Positions 14,263 through 23,660 of a stretch of 38,510 bases of DNA are shown here, one piece after another. Both the position numbers and the translations under genes were made by a program. Location of the stretch: the NCBI GenBank assembly GCA_025454475.1, contig JALOOJ010000012.1, positions 1 to 38,510 on the forward strand, written 5' to 3'. Positions within the stretch are counted from its first letter, which is position 1; every line of letters begins with the position of its first letter. The notes under the pieces were generated by a model that ran no database searches, was not told the DNA's origin, and saw only the letters and a program-made list of their open reading frames with translations. The DNA is from Anaerolineae bacterium. GTDB lineage: Bacteria; Chloroflexota; Anaerolineae; B4-G1; SLSP01.

Positions 14263-17055
14263 ATGACGAAGAAGTGGGTGTTTTTGGCGCGCAACGGCAA
14301 GCAGGCTCTGGCCGAAGTCCTTGGTCACGAGCCGGACCTGGCCGAGATGAAGGCCATTCTCGGTGGCAAGGGTGAAGGCCTGGTGGACATGACCGCGGCA
14401 GGCGCTCCGGTGCCGCCGAGTTTCACGATCACGACTGAGGCATGCGTCGCCTACATGGAGACGGGCCAGTTCGCCGAGGGTGTCTGGGATCAGACGCTCG
14501 AGGCGATGAAGGACATCGAGAGCCAGACAGGGAAGAAGTTCGGCGATCCCGTGAATCCTCTACTCGTATCGGTGCGATCCGGTGGTCGCATGTCGATGCC
14601 TGGGATGATGGATACCGTGCTCAACTTGGGCCTGAACGACGAGACGCGGGCCGCCCTGGCCAGGCTCACGGGCAACGAGTGGTTCTCCTATGACGCCTAC
14701 CGGCGCTTCATCACGATGTTCTCCGACATCGTGATGGGCTACAGCCGCCACCACTTTGAGGAGCAGCTCGATCACGTGAAGGCCAAGGAGGGGGTTGAGC
14801 TCGACACCGATGTGAGCCTGGATGGGCTGAAGAGGTTGGTCGAGGAGTACAAGGGGATGTACCTGAAGCGCTTCGGCGAGCCCTTCCCCACGGACCCATA
14901 CAAGCAGCTTGACCTTGCGATCAAGGCCGTGTTCGATTCGTGGAACGGGGCGCGAGCCATCGCCTACCGCGAGCACGAAGGGATCCCGCACCACTGGGGG
15001 ACCGCGGTCAACGTGTGTACGATGGTCTTTGGCAACATGGGGAGTGATTCCGCTACGGGCGTTGCTTTTAGCCGCAGCCCGAGTACAGGCGCCCATGATT
15101 TCCTCTACGGTGAGTTCCTGATCAACGCGCAGGGCGAGGACGTCGTTGCCGGCATCCGTACACCGCAGCAGATCAGCCTCGCCAGCTCGCGCGACTGGGC
15201 GGCTCGCCAGGGTGTTTCTGAGGAAGTCCGTGCGAAGCGGTATCCGAGCCTCGAGGAGGCGATGCCAGCAGCCTATCACGAGTTCATGGCCATCGTGCGT
15301 ATGCTGGAGCGCAGCTACCGCGATATGCAGGATATGGAGTTCACGATCGAGCGCGGGAAGCTATGGATGCTCCAGACTCGGTCTGGCAAACGCACCGCTG
15401 CGGCGCACGTGACGATCGCCGTGGACCTCGCGAAGGAGGGCATCATCACCAAGAAGGAGGCCCTCGTTCGTGTGACGCCGACCCACGTTGAGCAACTGCT
15501 TCGGCCGGCGTTTGATCCATCCGCGAAGAAGGCAGTCATTGCCCGTGGTCTCAACGCATCCCCCGGCGCTGCCGTGGGCCGCGCGATCTTTGACGCTCAC
15601 CGCGCCATCGAGGTGGCTGGCACCGGGGTCGATGTGGTCCTCGTACGCCCTGAGACTGCACCTGACGATGTGCCGGGAATGATGGTTTCGAAGGGAGTCC
15701 TTACCCAGAAGGGTGGGGCGACGTCCCATGCCGCGGTGGTCGCGCGTGGCAATAACCTGCCGTGCGTTGCGGGCTGTGGCGAGATCGACGTTGACACGAA
15801 CCGCCGCCAGTTCACAGCGCCCGACGGTAGCGTGGTGAAGGAAGGCGACATTATCTCGATTGACGGCTATACGGGCGAGGTGTTCAGAGGCGCCGTGCCG
15901 ATGGTCGCGAGCCGGTATGAGGAACAGGCGGACCTGATCACGCTTCTTGAGTGGGCAGACGAGGTTCGCACACTCGGGGTCCGGACGAATGCCGACCTAC
16001 CTGTGGATGCTCGGCGAGCAGTCGCATTTGGCGCCGAGGGCATTGGTCTTTGCCGGACAGAGCACATGTTCTTCGACCCGCGCGCTCGCGATGCGGTGGT
16101 GCGGATGATCATTGCCGAGACCGACGAGGAGCGTCAGGTCGCTCTCAACGACATGCTGCCCATTCAAGAGCAGGACTTCGAAGGTGTCTTCGAGGCCATG
16201 GACGGCAAGCCAGTGATCATGCGCTTGATCGACCCGCCCATGCATGAGTTCCTTCCGAACCGGGAGGAGCTGACTCGTGAGATGTATAACATGAAGCTCG
16301 AGGTCCTGACCACCACGAAGTCGTTCGACGAACTGGATGCTCTGCGCACCAAGTTGGACCAGACTGAGAAGATGCTGCGCATCATCGAGGCGATGTGGGA
16401 GATCAACCCTATGATGGGCCTCCGTGGCTGTCGCGCCGGCATCATGTACAAGGGCCTTACTGAGATGCAGACCCGCGCCTACTTCCAGGCTGCGTGTCGC
16501 TGCCAGAAGCGCGGCATCGATGTGCATCCCGAGGTGATGATCCCGCTCGTCGGCGTGGTCAAAGAGCTGACGCTTGAGCGCGATAAGCTTGAGGCTGTGG
16601 CCGAGGAGGTCATGCGCGAGGAGGGGGTAGAGGTGCCTGCGATGTTCGGCACCATGATCGAGGTCCCTCGTGCGGCTCTTGTCGCCGGTGAGATCGCCAA
16701 GCATGCGCAGTTCTTCTCCTTCGGGACGAATGACCTGACGCAGATGACGTACGGCTACAGTCGCGACGACGCCGAGGGCAAGTTCTTGCTGCAGTATGTC
16801 GATCGCGGCATCCTGCCTGAGAATCCCTTCCAGACGCTGGACCAGGAAGGTGTGGGCCGGCTCGTGGAGATGTGTGTCAAGGAGGGCCGTGCTGCGAACC
16901 CCGATCTCGAAATCGGTATCTGCGGTGAGCACGGTGGCGATCCGAAGTCGATTGACTTCTGCCATCGCGCTGGGCTCGACTACGTGAGCTGCTCTCCCTA
17001 CCGTGTACCCATCGCCCGGCTGGCTGCGGCGCAGGCGGCAATCCGGAACAGCTAA
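14263..17055 (+). CDS. ppdK: Pyruvate, phosphate dikinase
   Basis: The enzyme has 930 residues and interconverts pyruvate, ATP and phosphate with PEP, AMP and PPi. The N-terminal nucleotide-binding domain starts with the GGKGEGLVDMTAAGAPVPPSF segment and continues through SVRSGGRMSMPGMMDTVLNLG. The central swivelling domain carries KGGATSHAAVVARG, with the phosphorylated His at residue 489. The C-terminal PEP/pyruvate barrel contains GIGLCRTEHMFF, MIEVPRA, FFSFGTNDLTQ and the catalytic Cys887 in GICGEHGGDP. The start is ATG 14263 after GGAGG. It has its own promoter and a strong terminator, so it is monocistronic. It supplies or consumes PPi together with the PPi-type PFK at 1903-3192. Confidence 0.97.
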   Translation: MTKKWVFLARNGKQALAEVLGHEPDLAEMKAILGGKGEGLVDMTAAGAPVPPSFTITTEACVAYMETGQFAEGVWDQTLEAMKDIESQTGKKFGDPVNPLLVSVRSGGRMSMPGMMDTVLNLGLNDETRAALARLTGNEWFSYDAYRRFITMFSDIVMGYSRHHFEEQLDHVKAKEGVELDTDVSLDGLKRLVEEYKGMYLKRFGEPFPTDPYKQLDLAIKAVFDSWNGARAIAYREHEGIPHHWGTAVNVCTMVFGNMGSDSATGVAFSRSPSTGAHDFLYGEFLINAQGEDVVAGIRTPQQISLASSRDWAARQGVSEEVRAKRYPSLEEAMPAAYHEFMAIVRMLERSYRDMQDMEFTIERGKLWMLQTRSGKRTAAAHVTIAVDLAKEGIITKKEALVRVTPTHVEQLLRPAFDPSAKKAVIARGLNASPGAAVGRAIFDAHRAIEVAGTGVDVVLVRPETAPDDVPGMMVSKGVLTQKGGATSHAAVVARGNNLPCVAGCGEIDVDTNRRQFTAPDGSVVKEGDIISIDGYTGEVFRGAVPMVASRYEEQADLITLLEWADEVRTLGVRTNADLPVDARRAVAFGAEGIGLCRTEHMFFDPRARDAVVRMIIAETDEERQVALNDMLPIQEQDFEGVFEAMDGKPVIMRLIDPPMHEFLPNREELTREMYNMKLEVLTTTKSFDELDALRTKLDQTEKMLRIIEAMWEINPMMGLRGCRAGIMYKGLTEMQTRAYFQAACRCQKRGIDVHPEVMIPLVGVVKELTLERDKLEAVAEEVMREEGVEVPAMFGTMIEVPRAALVAGEIAKHAQFFSFGTNDLTQMTYGYSRDDAEGKFLLQYVDRGILPENPFQTLDQEGVGRLVEMCVKEGRAANPDLEIGICGEHGGDPKSIDFCHRAGLDYVSCSPYRVPIARLAAAQAAIRNS

Positions 17056-17083
17056 CGGCAGTTGGGTCAGTCGCTACACAACG

Positions 17084-17113
17084 CAGCGGCGCGCCGTAAC
17101 CGGCGCGCCGCTG
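17084..17113 (+). terminator. Intrinsic terminator after ppdK
   Basis: A perfect 13-bp GC-rich stem (17084-17096 with 17101-17113), a TAAC loop and TTCT after it. It lies 28 bases after the ppdK stop and faces the convergent cyclase gene. Confidence 0.85.
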
Positions 17114-17139
17114 TTCTGTGTGGGCGCCAGGTCGCCAGG

Positions 17140-20100
17140 TCAAAGGGCGGGCACGAGCTCGCTCTGTGGCCAGGACTGGCCCGAATCGGTCAGAATGGAC
17201 CCGATCCGTGAGGTATAAGCGGCGCGGATCTCCCGATGAAGGGGAATGTGCTCCAGATAGGTTCGTCGGTAGTGGCTATCGGCAGGGATCAATGCGGACT
17301 TCCGCATCATCTCGTCGTAGGCGCGCCGCAGGTAGCGTAGCGCCAGATCCTGCTGATCGTTCGCTGACAGAGCCTGGCTGTACCGTAGAAGTACCTCCTC
17401 GCTGACACACTCAACGACCTGGGCGAAACCGAAGGACTGGTAGATCGCGTAGGCCATTTCCGCAGACTCCAGAGCCAGCGCAAGTTGGGCCTCAGTTTCA
17501 TCCGGCAGAGACTGAGCCAACCCAAGGTACGCGACGGTGGCCTGACAGAGCGCAGCCATCTCGTACTGCCGAGACACCAGGGTGCTCCTGCGCGCGAGGT
17601 CGATGACCGCGGTGCACAACTGAACCGCGCGTTGCAATGCCTCGATGACGCCTGCGGAATCTGACCTCGTGGCAGAGCGGACGCCTTTTGCGTTACAGAG
17701 CATCACCTCGATAAGGGATAACGACGCCTGGCCGCGATCCTGCAACACGGCACCCGCTGATTCTATGACACGCAGCGTCTCGGTTGCGCCCTCAAGGTCA
17801 GCCTGCCAGATCTGTATCTGGGCCACATGGAACAGCGGATAGACGATGTCTGGTGATCTCGCCAACAGCTGTTGGCTGTCGCGCAGAGCGTCGAGTGCGG
17901 CAGCGTAGTCACCCAGGTAGATGCCGATGATGCGTCCGCAGGCCTGCAGCGCCTGGCTCTCCATTGGGCGGTGTCCGATCTCCCTGCTGGCGTGCAAGCG
18001 CTCCTGCTGGTATTCGGTGAGCAGACGATAGTAGTCGCCACTTCGCTCGAACTCCAGTCCGAGAAGGTTGAGCAGTGACATCTGCACGACTCGATCCTCA
18101 AGCCCCTGGCTCATCGCCAGCGCAGCTGCGGCTTCCAGGTATTCCATACCGCGTTCCGGTTGATCACTGAAGGCATAGATGCCGCCCAAGCCAACCAGAA
18201 GCCGTGCTTCGTAATAGCGCTCACCAGCCGCACGGGCCAGCTCCAGTGCCTCCTCGGCGATCGACTGCCACGACGGATCGCTAAGGGTCAGTCGCTGATT
18301 CACAATGCAGATGAGGCTCTGCAGCTCGCGCGCTCGATCCCCAATCGCCCGCGACAGGGTCAGCGCCTCCTGAGCAATCGAGATGCCTGCCTCAATCTCC
18401 GCTTGGCTCTGGTAGTCGCCCACGCCCGGCTGATGCAACAGGGCATCAATGAGCATCGCTGGCTCGTCCTCAAGCTCCCGCGCCAGTCCGATGAGCTCCT
18501 GTGCATCCTGCTGCATCTTGTCGAACTGCGCCATCAGGTAGTAAACGTTGCGCCTGCCAAGCAGGACCCGGAAGCGCTGGCGCAGCCGCTCTTTGTGCGG
18601 CATCGGTGAGCCGCGGTCGGTCGTGACGCGGTCGAGGAGGGCGAGGGCGTGGGTGTACTGCTGGCTGGCCTCAGCGTTGGCGAAGATGGCCTGTGCGTGT
18701 TCGGCGTTCTTGAGCGTATAGAGGAGTTCCTTATCAGCGCGCCTGGCCCGCTCATAGTGGTAAGCCAGTGCACCCCAGTACAGGTCCTGGTTCAGGCCCA
18801 GCACCGCCTGACCGCAGTCAGTCTCAAGGCACTCGGCGATCGCCAGATGGAGTGCTGTTCGCTGAGGGCTAAGCAGGCTGTCGTACGCGGCGTCACGGAC
18901 AAGCTTGGACTCAAACATGTACTCGACGCCCAAGTCCGGCCCGCGGCCCCGTTCGGCGATCAGCTGTGCGCGCTGCAGTGCTGTCAGATGATCTCGCAGG
19001 TCCGGAATATCCGGGCTGATTGTGGACAGGACCCGTGACCAGAACGTGGTGCCGATCACCGCCGCCCTCTGCAGCACTAGCTGTTCGTAGTGCCCCAGCC
19101 GGTCGATCCGCGCCATAAGTAGGCTCTGTAGGCTGTCGGGAAGGCTCAGGCTCGTCACGGCCTGCGTCACGCGCCAGATGCCTGCCTGTTCGCCCTTCTC
19201 GGTCGCCGTCGACTCGCGAACCAGCACGCCACTGGCCACCAGCGAGCGCACTAGCTCCTGGACGTAGAATGGATTGCCCTCTGCTTTCTGGATGATAAGC
19301 GCCTCGGTCTCTGCCGGCAAGACCTGTGGGCCGATCATCTGTTCGATGAGCGTATGACTGCTGTCGGCATCGAGTGGCTCGAGCGTCGATGTCGTAAGGC
19401 GGTGTGGATACTCCGTCTCCACGTAGTGCCAGAACTCCCAGACGGGGGCGTGACGCTCGGGGCGGAAGACGAAGAGCCAGAGTAGGTTCGCGTCCTCACA
19501 CAGGGGAAGGCAGTACCTCAGTAGATCGAGCGACGTAGCGTCGCACCAGTGCATATCGCTGAAGCTGATGATGAGCGGCCCGCGCTGCGCCAACTGCTCG
19601 ATCCATCCCCGGATGGCGACGAACAAGCGCTGGCGCAGGCCCTCGGCATCCAGATGCTTATCCTGCTCAGCGAAGGGTACCTCGAGGGGTAACCCGAGGA
19701 ATCGCGCCAGGTCTGGGTAGACGTTGGTCATTCCGCTGCCCCAGAGCGCCTCGGTGCGCTCACGGAGCCGGTCTCTTGCTGCATCGCCTGACTCCTCACC
19801 CCGGATGCCAAGCCAGTTTCGTAACAGGTCCTGCCATATCGCGTAAGGCTGCGTCTGGTCGTACGACCTGGCTCGCCCGCGTATCTCAAAGATCTGCGGG
19901 CTGAGGCGCTCTGCGGAAGGACCTAGGGCGTCACGTGCAGGGCGGGGACCCAGTGCCTCTGCCTCAGCAAGCAGAGCTTCTCTCCTGACGAAGTGGCGAC
20001 GAGCCTCCTCAACGAGGAGCGACTTGCCCATTCCATGCTCGCCAACGACGATCAGGACGCCCCCGCGACCTGTCAGTAGGTCGTCGACAGAGCCAATGAG

Positions 20101-21024
20101 CGTGCGGAGCTCTGTCTCCCGCCCAACGATCGGCACCACGAACTCGTACGTCGGTCTGCCCTCGGTCGACATCCGAGAAGCGATGGGCCGGTACACGCTT
20201 ACCGGGCGGCTGATACCTTTGACACTGATGTCACCGAGCTCGAGCCAGTCGAACTGACCTTCCACGAGACGGTATGTGTTGGCGCTGACCAGAACGGTTC
20301 CCGGCTCCGCCGACTGCTCCATCCGTGCGGCGAGCGCGATCGCGCCGCCCATCGCCGTGTCCTCGCTGTACGTGCGTTGGTCGCCAACGTTGGCCACGAT
20401 GACTTCGCCTGTGTTCACGCCGACACGGAGGGAGAGGCTGATGCCTTCCTGCTCTCTGAGTTCCTCGGCCAGCGCCTTCGCAGCGCGCTGCATCGCGATG
20501 GCTGCAAGGATGGCACGTTCGGGATCGTCCTCGTGGGCGACAACTGTCCCAAAGAAGGCCACCAGACCGTCGCCGCGGAACTGGTCGACTTTGCCCCCGT
20601 AGCGGTAGATCTCGGCTTCCAGGATCCTGAATATGCGGTTCATCAGGTTTACCCAGGCCTCGGTCCCTACCTTTTCCAGCAGGTCTGTTGAGCCCTGGAC
20701 ATCGGCGAGGATCACGGTCGCAACACGGCGCTCACCGGCAAGCAGCCCGCTGCCGGCGCCGGGTGTGCTGTCCAGAGGGGCAGGCCCGGGACTCTGAACG
20801 TCAGGACTCTCAGGTTGGCCCGCGGCGCTGTGGGTCTTGTCCTGGCCTGCTCCATCCTGGTACGGAGACAGGGGCAACTGCGCACCACAGCGATTGCAGA
20901 AGCGGTACGAGCGTGGGTTCGCAGAGGCGCAGGTGAGACACATCAGCACAAGGTGCGTCCCACACATGCCACAGTAGTGGGCATCACCTCGGTTGTCGAA
21001 GCCGCATTCGGGGCAGGTCATCAT
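17140..21024 (-). CDS. Zinc-ribbon / class III nucleotide cyclase / AAA-type ATPase / TPR-like regulatory protein
   Basis: The protein has about 1294 residues. Two zinc ribbons open it (Cys 4, 7, 18, 21 and 29, 32, 43, 46). After a Pro/Gly-rich linker comes a class III cyclase domain at about 98-275: ADVQGST supplies metal-binding Asp108 and GDGLVAFFG supplies Asp152. LRVGVNTGEVIVANVG follows, then AARMEQSAEPG, which carries the usual Arg. The Lys that selects adenine in many cyclases is Gln here (VDQF). Next is an ATPase module with Walker A GEHGMGKS (about 325) and an IISFSDMHWCD Walker-B-like strand, then a long alpha-helical TPR-like region. Cyclase-ATPase-TPR proteins are signalling hubs of unknown input. 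A GTG at 21039 is another possible start; no clear ribosome site separates them. The cNMP-binding gene lies upstream on the same strand. Confidence 0.85.
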   Translation of the reverse strand: MMTCPECGFDNRGDAHYCGMCGTHLVLMCLTCASANPRSYRFCNRCGAQLPLSPYQDGAGQDKTHSAAGQPESPDVQSPGPAPLDSTPGAGSGLLAGERRVATVILADVQGSTDLLEKVGTEAWVNLMNRIFRILEAEIYRYGGKVDQFRGDGLVAFFGTVVAHEDDPERAILAAIAMQRAAKALAEELREQEGISLSLRVGVNTGEVIVANVGDQRTYSEDTAMGGAIALAARMEQSAEPGTVLVSANTYRLVEGQFDWLELGDISVKGISRPVSVYRPIASRMSTEGRPTYEFVVPIVGRETELRTLIGSVDDLLTGRGGVLIVVGEHGMGKSLLVEEARRHFVRREALLAEAEALGPRPARDALGPSAERLSPQIFEIRGRARSYDQTQPYAIWQDLLRNWLGIRGEESGDAARDRLRERTEALWGSGMTNVYPDLARFLGLPLEVPFAEQDKHLDAEGLRQRLFVAIRGWIEQLAQRGPLIISFSDMHWCDATSLDLLRYCLPLCEDANLLWLFVFRPERHAPVWEFWHYVETEYPHRLTTSTLEPLDADSSHTLIEQMIGPQVLPAETEALIIQKAEGNPFYVQELVRSLVASGVLVRESTATEKGEQAGIWRVTQAVTSLSLPDSLQSLLMARIDRLGHYEQLVLQRAAVIGTTFWSRVLSTISPDIPDLRDHLTALQRAQLIAERGRGPDLGVEYMFESKLVRDAAYDSLLSPQRTALHLAIAECLETDCGQAVLGLNQDLYWGALAYHYERARRADKELLYTLKNAEHAQAIFANAEASQQYTHALALLDRVTTDRGSPMPHKERLRQRFRVLLGRRNVYYLMAQFDKMQQDAQELIGLARELEDEPAMLIDALLHQPGVGDYQSQAEIEAGISIAQEALTLSRAIGDRARELQSLICIVNQRLTLSDPSWQSIAEEALELARAAGERYYEARLLVGLGGIYAFSDQPERGMEYLEAAAALAMSQGLEDRVVQMSLLNLLGLEFERSGDYYRLLTEYQQERLHASREIGHRPMESQALQACGRIIGIYLGDYAAALDALRDSQQLLARSPDIVYPLFHVAQIQIWQADLEGATETLRVIESAGAVLQDRGQASLSLIEVMLCNAKGVRSATRSDSAGVIEALQRAVQLCTAVIDLARRSTLVSRQYEMAALCQATVAYLGLAQSLPDETEAQLALALESAEMAYAIYQSFGFAQVVECVSEEVLLRYSQALSANDQQDLALRYLRRAYDEMMRKSALIPADSHYRRTYLEHIPLHREIRAAYTSRIGSILTDSGQSWPQSELVPAL

Positions 21025-21041
21025 AGCGTCAGCAGGCACTG

Positions 21042-21083
21042 GGCCACGCCACGCCGGTCGCTACTGCCGCCTGAGGCGTGGCC
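21042..21083 (-). other. Inverted repeat between the cNMP-binding gene and the cyclase gene
   Basis: A perfect 9-bp inverted repeat (21042-21050 with 21075-21083) with a 24-base loop lies just before the cyclase start in a 134-base gap. It could be an RNA hairpin that lowers or separates expression of the cyclase, or a protein site. I see no separate promoter here. Confidence 0.4.
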
Positions 21084-21158
21084 ATCTGCTCGACCTCGAC
21101 CGGCGTCGCCAGGGCTGCTGTGTACCGGCGTGGCACCCAGCTCAGGTGCTTCGGGGCC

Positions 21159-21593
21159 TCAAGATGCATCAAGGGCCGTACGGAATCTCTTTGCCAGCTC
21201 AACCATGATCTGAACTGCGATATCGCCGTCACGCCGGAGAGCTCCAAGGAAGTTGACGCGCGGCAGGATGAGGCATACGGTCGGCTCGGTCGCGATGACC
21301 GTGGCAGTACGCGGGCCGTCGTCAAGCAACGCGAGCTCGCCAAAGAAGTCCGAAGGCCCGAACGTGTTGACGACCGTCTCTGAACCATCGTTGCGCAGGC
21401 GAACCGCCTTCGCCGCGCCTGAAGCGATCACAAAGAAACCATACCCATCCCGTCCCTGTGGTACGAGGACTTCACCTTCAGCGCATTGGCGCTCTACGAA
21501 GATCCGCGCCAGACTGCTGAGTTGGCGGCGTCCCAGGTTCTTGAACAGTGGGACATTGGCGAGTATCTCGACGATCCGATCATCATCAGCCAT
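21159..21593 (-). CDS. Cyclic-nucleotide-binding domain protein (stand-alone)
   Basis: The protein has 144 residues and is essentially one cNMP-binding domain. It has a helix (about 5-25), the beta roll with a [15 protein letters not shown] segment, and the phosphate-binding cassette [17 protein letters not shown], which includes the Glu and Arg that hold the cyclic phosphate and ribose. No helix-turn-helix or enzymatic domain follows the final helices, so it is a sensor or regulator by itself. The start is ATG 21593, seven bases after GGGAGG. It precedes the nucleotide cyclase gene on the same strand, which suggests that it reads the product of that cyclase (inference). Confidence 0.88.
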   Translation of the reverse strand: MADDDRIVEILANVPLFKNLGRRQLSSLARIFVERQCAEGEVLVPQGRDGYGFFVIASGAAKAVRLRNDGSETVVNTFGPSDFFGELALLDDGPRTATVIATEPTVCLILPRVNFLGALRRDGDIAVQIMVELAKRFRTALDAS

Positions 21594-21684
21594 GTGGAAC
21601 CTCCCGTTCATGTTATCGTGCCTGCGCGAGTCGATCGTCGCTCTGGGGCGGTCCAGAAGCAGACCATCAGTCCTCAACAGAACC

Positions 21685-21713
21685 ATTATATTCGTGGCGA
21701 GCACCGTGCGCAA
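21685..21713 (-). promoter_or_regulatory. Sigma70-type promoter for the cNMP-binding protein and cyclase genes
   Basis: Minus-strand TTGCGC (21713-21708), a 17-base spacer and a perfect TATAAT (21690-21685) lie about 90 bases before the start of the cNMP-binding gene. Confidence 0.65.
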
Positions 21714-21833
21714 GTAGGTTTGGCCTGGTTCCGGGATCGTGGTACACCTAGGGCTGTCGCACCGGACGATGACAAGGTGCCCCGGCTGGGGCCGCAGTAT
21801 CGCTCTTTGTCAACTGGAATCCAAGGAGGCGCA

Positions 21834-22607
21834 ATGGAACGACACGTGTTTGCAGAGAAGCATGCGATGGCTATAGCAGCGGCGGAGAAGACAGCTGCCC
21901 TGCTAACAGCGGCGATCGACCGCAGCGGCGGGGCCAACCTGATCCTGGCCACCGGCGCCAGCCAGTTTGAGATGCTGGATCACCTTGTAGGACTGGACGT
22001 GGACTGGGCGAGCGTGACCGGGTTCCATCTCGATGAGTATCTCGGTCTGCCCGAGTCGCACCCAGCAAGCTTCCGCGGTTACCTGCGGCGCCGGTTCGTC
22101 GAGCGCGTGCCGAGCCTGCGTGCGTTTCATTATGTCAACGGCGAGAGTCTGGATCCCCGATCCGAGTGCGCGAGGTTGGGCGACCTGCTAAGAGGTCGCC
22201 CAGTCGATGTCGCGTGCATCGGCATCGGTGAGAACGGTCACCTCGCGTTCAATGACCCGCCGGCTGACTTCGATACGGACGAACCCTACATCGTCGTTGA
22301 CTTGGACGAGGCGTGCCGTCGCCAGCAGCTCGGTGAGGGTTGGTTTCCAGCGCTGAGCGATGTGCCTCTGCGTGCTATCTCTATGAGCATCCGCCAGATT
22401 ATGCGGAGTAGAGCGATTGTGTGTACGGTGCCCGATGCCCGCAAATCTGTAGCTGTTCAGAAGGCGCTTGAGGGTCCAGTGACGAATCTGGTGCCATCGT
22501 CCATACTGCAGCAGCACCCGTGTTGTGACATGTACCTGGACGCGGACAGTGCGGCGCTGCTAGAGGGGCAGACAGGGCGTGGACAGGGTCGCGATGGACG
22601 GAGTTGA
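21834..22607 (+). CDS. nagB: Glucosamine-6-phosphate deaminase
   Basis: The enzyme has 257 residues and converts glucosamine 6-phosphate to fructose 6-phosphate and ammonia. ILATGASQ binds the sugar phosphate. FHLDEYLGL carries the conserved Asp-Glu pair, and [14 protein letters not shown] is the active-site loop with the catalytic His; the E. coli-type Asp before Gly-His is Asn here, a variant seen in other short NagB proteins. The C-terminus ends near [14 protein letters not shown], so the extra allosteric tail of E. coli NagB is absent. ATG 21834 follows AAGGAGG; the frame is open further upstream but unrelated to the family. It overlaps nagA by 14 bases. Confidence 0.93.
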   Translation: MERHVFAEKHAMAIAAAEKTAALLTAAIDRSGGANLILATGASQFEMLDHLVGLDVDWASVTGFHLDEYLGLPESHPASFRGYLRRRFVERVPSLRAFHYVNGESLDPRSECARLGDLLRGRPVDVACIGIGENGHLAFNDPPADFDTDEPYIVVDLDEACRRQQLGEGWFPALSDVPLRAISMSIRQIMRSRAIVCTVPDARKSVAVQKALEGPVTNLVPSSILQQHPCCDMYLDADSAALLEGQTGRGQGRDGRS

Positions 22608-23592
22608 GTCGGCAGTTCCCGTCCGCGTGTCAGGCTTCGTGGACCTACAGGTCAATGGCTTTGGCGGTGTCGATTTCAGCGACCCTGGGCTGACGCCTGC
22701 CGCCGCAGACGAGGCCTTCCATGCACTGCTCGGGCGCGGCACATCAGCCTTCCTGGCTACGCTCATCACGAGCCCGGTCGAGACATACAGGCGTAATATC
22801 CCGCTACTTGTCGACGTGATGAAGCGAGAGGAGTTCGAGGGACGCGTGCTGGGGCTGCACCTCGAAGGCCCTTTCATCTCGGCGCTCCCCGGAGCGGTAG
22901 GCGCCCACGATCCGGCTTTCGTGCGGGCTCCTGACCTCAGCTTTCTTCACGAGCTGTTGGACCTGGGGCAGGGGCGGATCCTGATGCTGACCGTTGCCGC
23001 CGAGATTCCCGGCATCGAGGCTTTGGTGCGGAGCGCCAGATCGCGCGGGGTCGCTATCTCCGTGGGGCACTCGCTGTATGGGTCGGACGCGCTGGACCGC
23101 TTGTACTCGGCGGGTGCCTCAGCACTCACGCACCTGGGCAACGGACTCCCCAATGTGCTCCCGCGGCACGATAACCCGATCTGGGCGGGACTCGCAGATG
23201 AGCGGTTCGCGGTGATGGCCATCGCTGATGGGCATCATCTACCAGTTCCAGTCTTGAAGGTCGTCGTGCGAGCTGCGGGCGCCGGCAGGCTTGTCGTGGT
23301 CAGCGATGCGTCTCCGGTTGCGGGGCTCCCTCCTGGCGAATATCAAGTCCTCGGCAATCGGGCGATCCTGGAACCGACGGGTCGGCTCCATAATCCAGAG
23401 AAGCAGTGCCTCGTCGGGTCAGCAGTGACGATGCTTGACTGCATGAATACGCTGGCTTCGCTGGGTCTGCTCACGGTTTCGGAGCTTCTCCAGGTTGGTG
23501 TGACCAACCCGCTGCGCGCCATCGGCGTTGATCCATCGGCTGTGCGACGTGGTAGCGGCTTGTGGTATCGCGAGGGCGCCTTCGCCCTATGA
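22594..23592 (+). CDS. nagA: N-acetylglucosamine-6-phosphate deacetylase, short N-terminus
   Basis: The enzyme has 332 residues from ATG 22594, which overlaps the end of nagB; GTG 22579 would add five residues. It removes acetate from GlcNAc 6-phosphate, giving the substrate of Nag[16 protein letters not shown] corresponds to the PGFIDVQLNG motif of E. coli NagA. HLEGPFIS carries the metal Glu, VGHSLYG and [10 protein letters not shown] the metal His residues, ADGHH the substrate His, and SDAS the catalytic Asp. The family normally has about 45-50 residues before the PGF motif that form half of a small beta domain. Here only about ten precede it, while the C-terminal strands ([12 protein letters not shown]) remain. 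The overlap with nagB indicates translational coupling. Confidence 0.9.
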   Translation: MDGVESAVPVRVSGFVDLQVNGFGGVDFSDPGLTPAAADEAFHALLGRGTSAFLATLITSPVETYRRNIPLLVDVMKREEFEGRVLGLHLEGPFISALPGAVGAHDPAFVRAPDLSFLHELLDLGQGRILMLTVAAEIPGIEALVRSARSRGVAISVGHSLYGSDALDRLYSAGASALTHLGNGLPNVLPRHDNPIWAGLADERFAVMAIADGHHLPVPVLKVVVRAAGAGRLVVVSDASPVAGLPPGEYQVLGNRAILEPTGRLHNPEKQCLVGSAVTMLDCMNTLASLGLLTVSELLQVGVTNPLRAIGVDPSAVRRGSGLWYREGAFAL

Positions 23593-23610
23593 TGAGCGGC
23601 GGCGCGAGAG

Positions 23611-23651
23611 GTCGGCCCCGTGGTTGGAAGTCGCCCAACCACGGGGCCGAC
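23611..23651. terminator. Bidirectional hairpin terminator
   Basis: A perfect 17-bp stem (23611-23627 with 23635-23651) and a 7-base loop separate the convergent ends of nagA and the minus-strand small gene. No T-run on either side. Confidence 0.85.
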
Positions 23652-23660
23652 CGCCTTGCA

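Noticed and set aside
21486-21833. N-terminal extension of the nagB frame
   Set aside because: It is antisense to the cNMP-binding gene and its promoter, while AAGGAGG and the family start fix ATG 21834.
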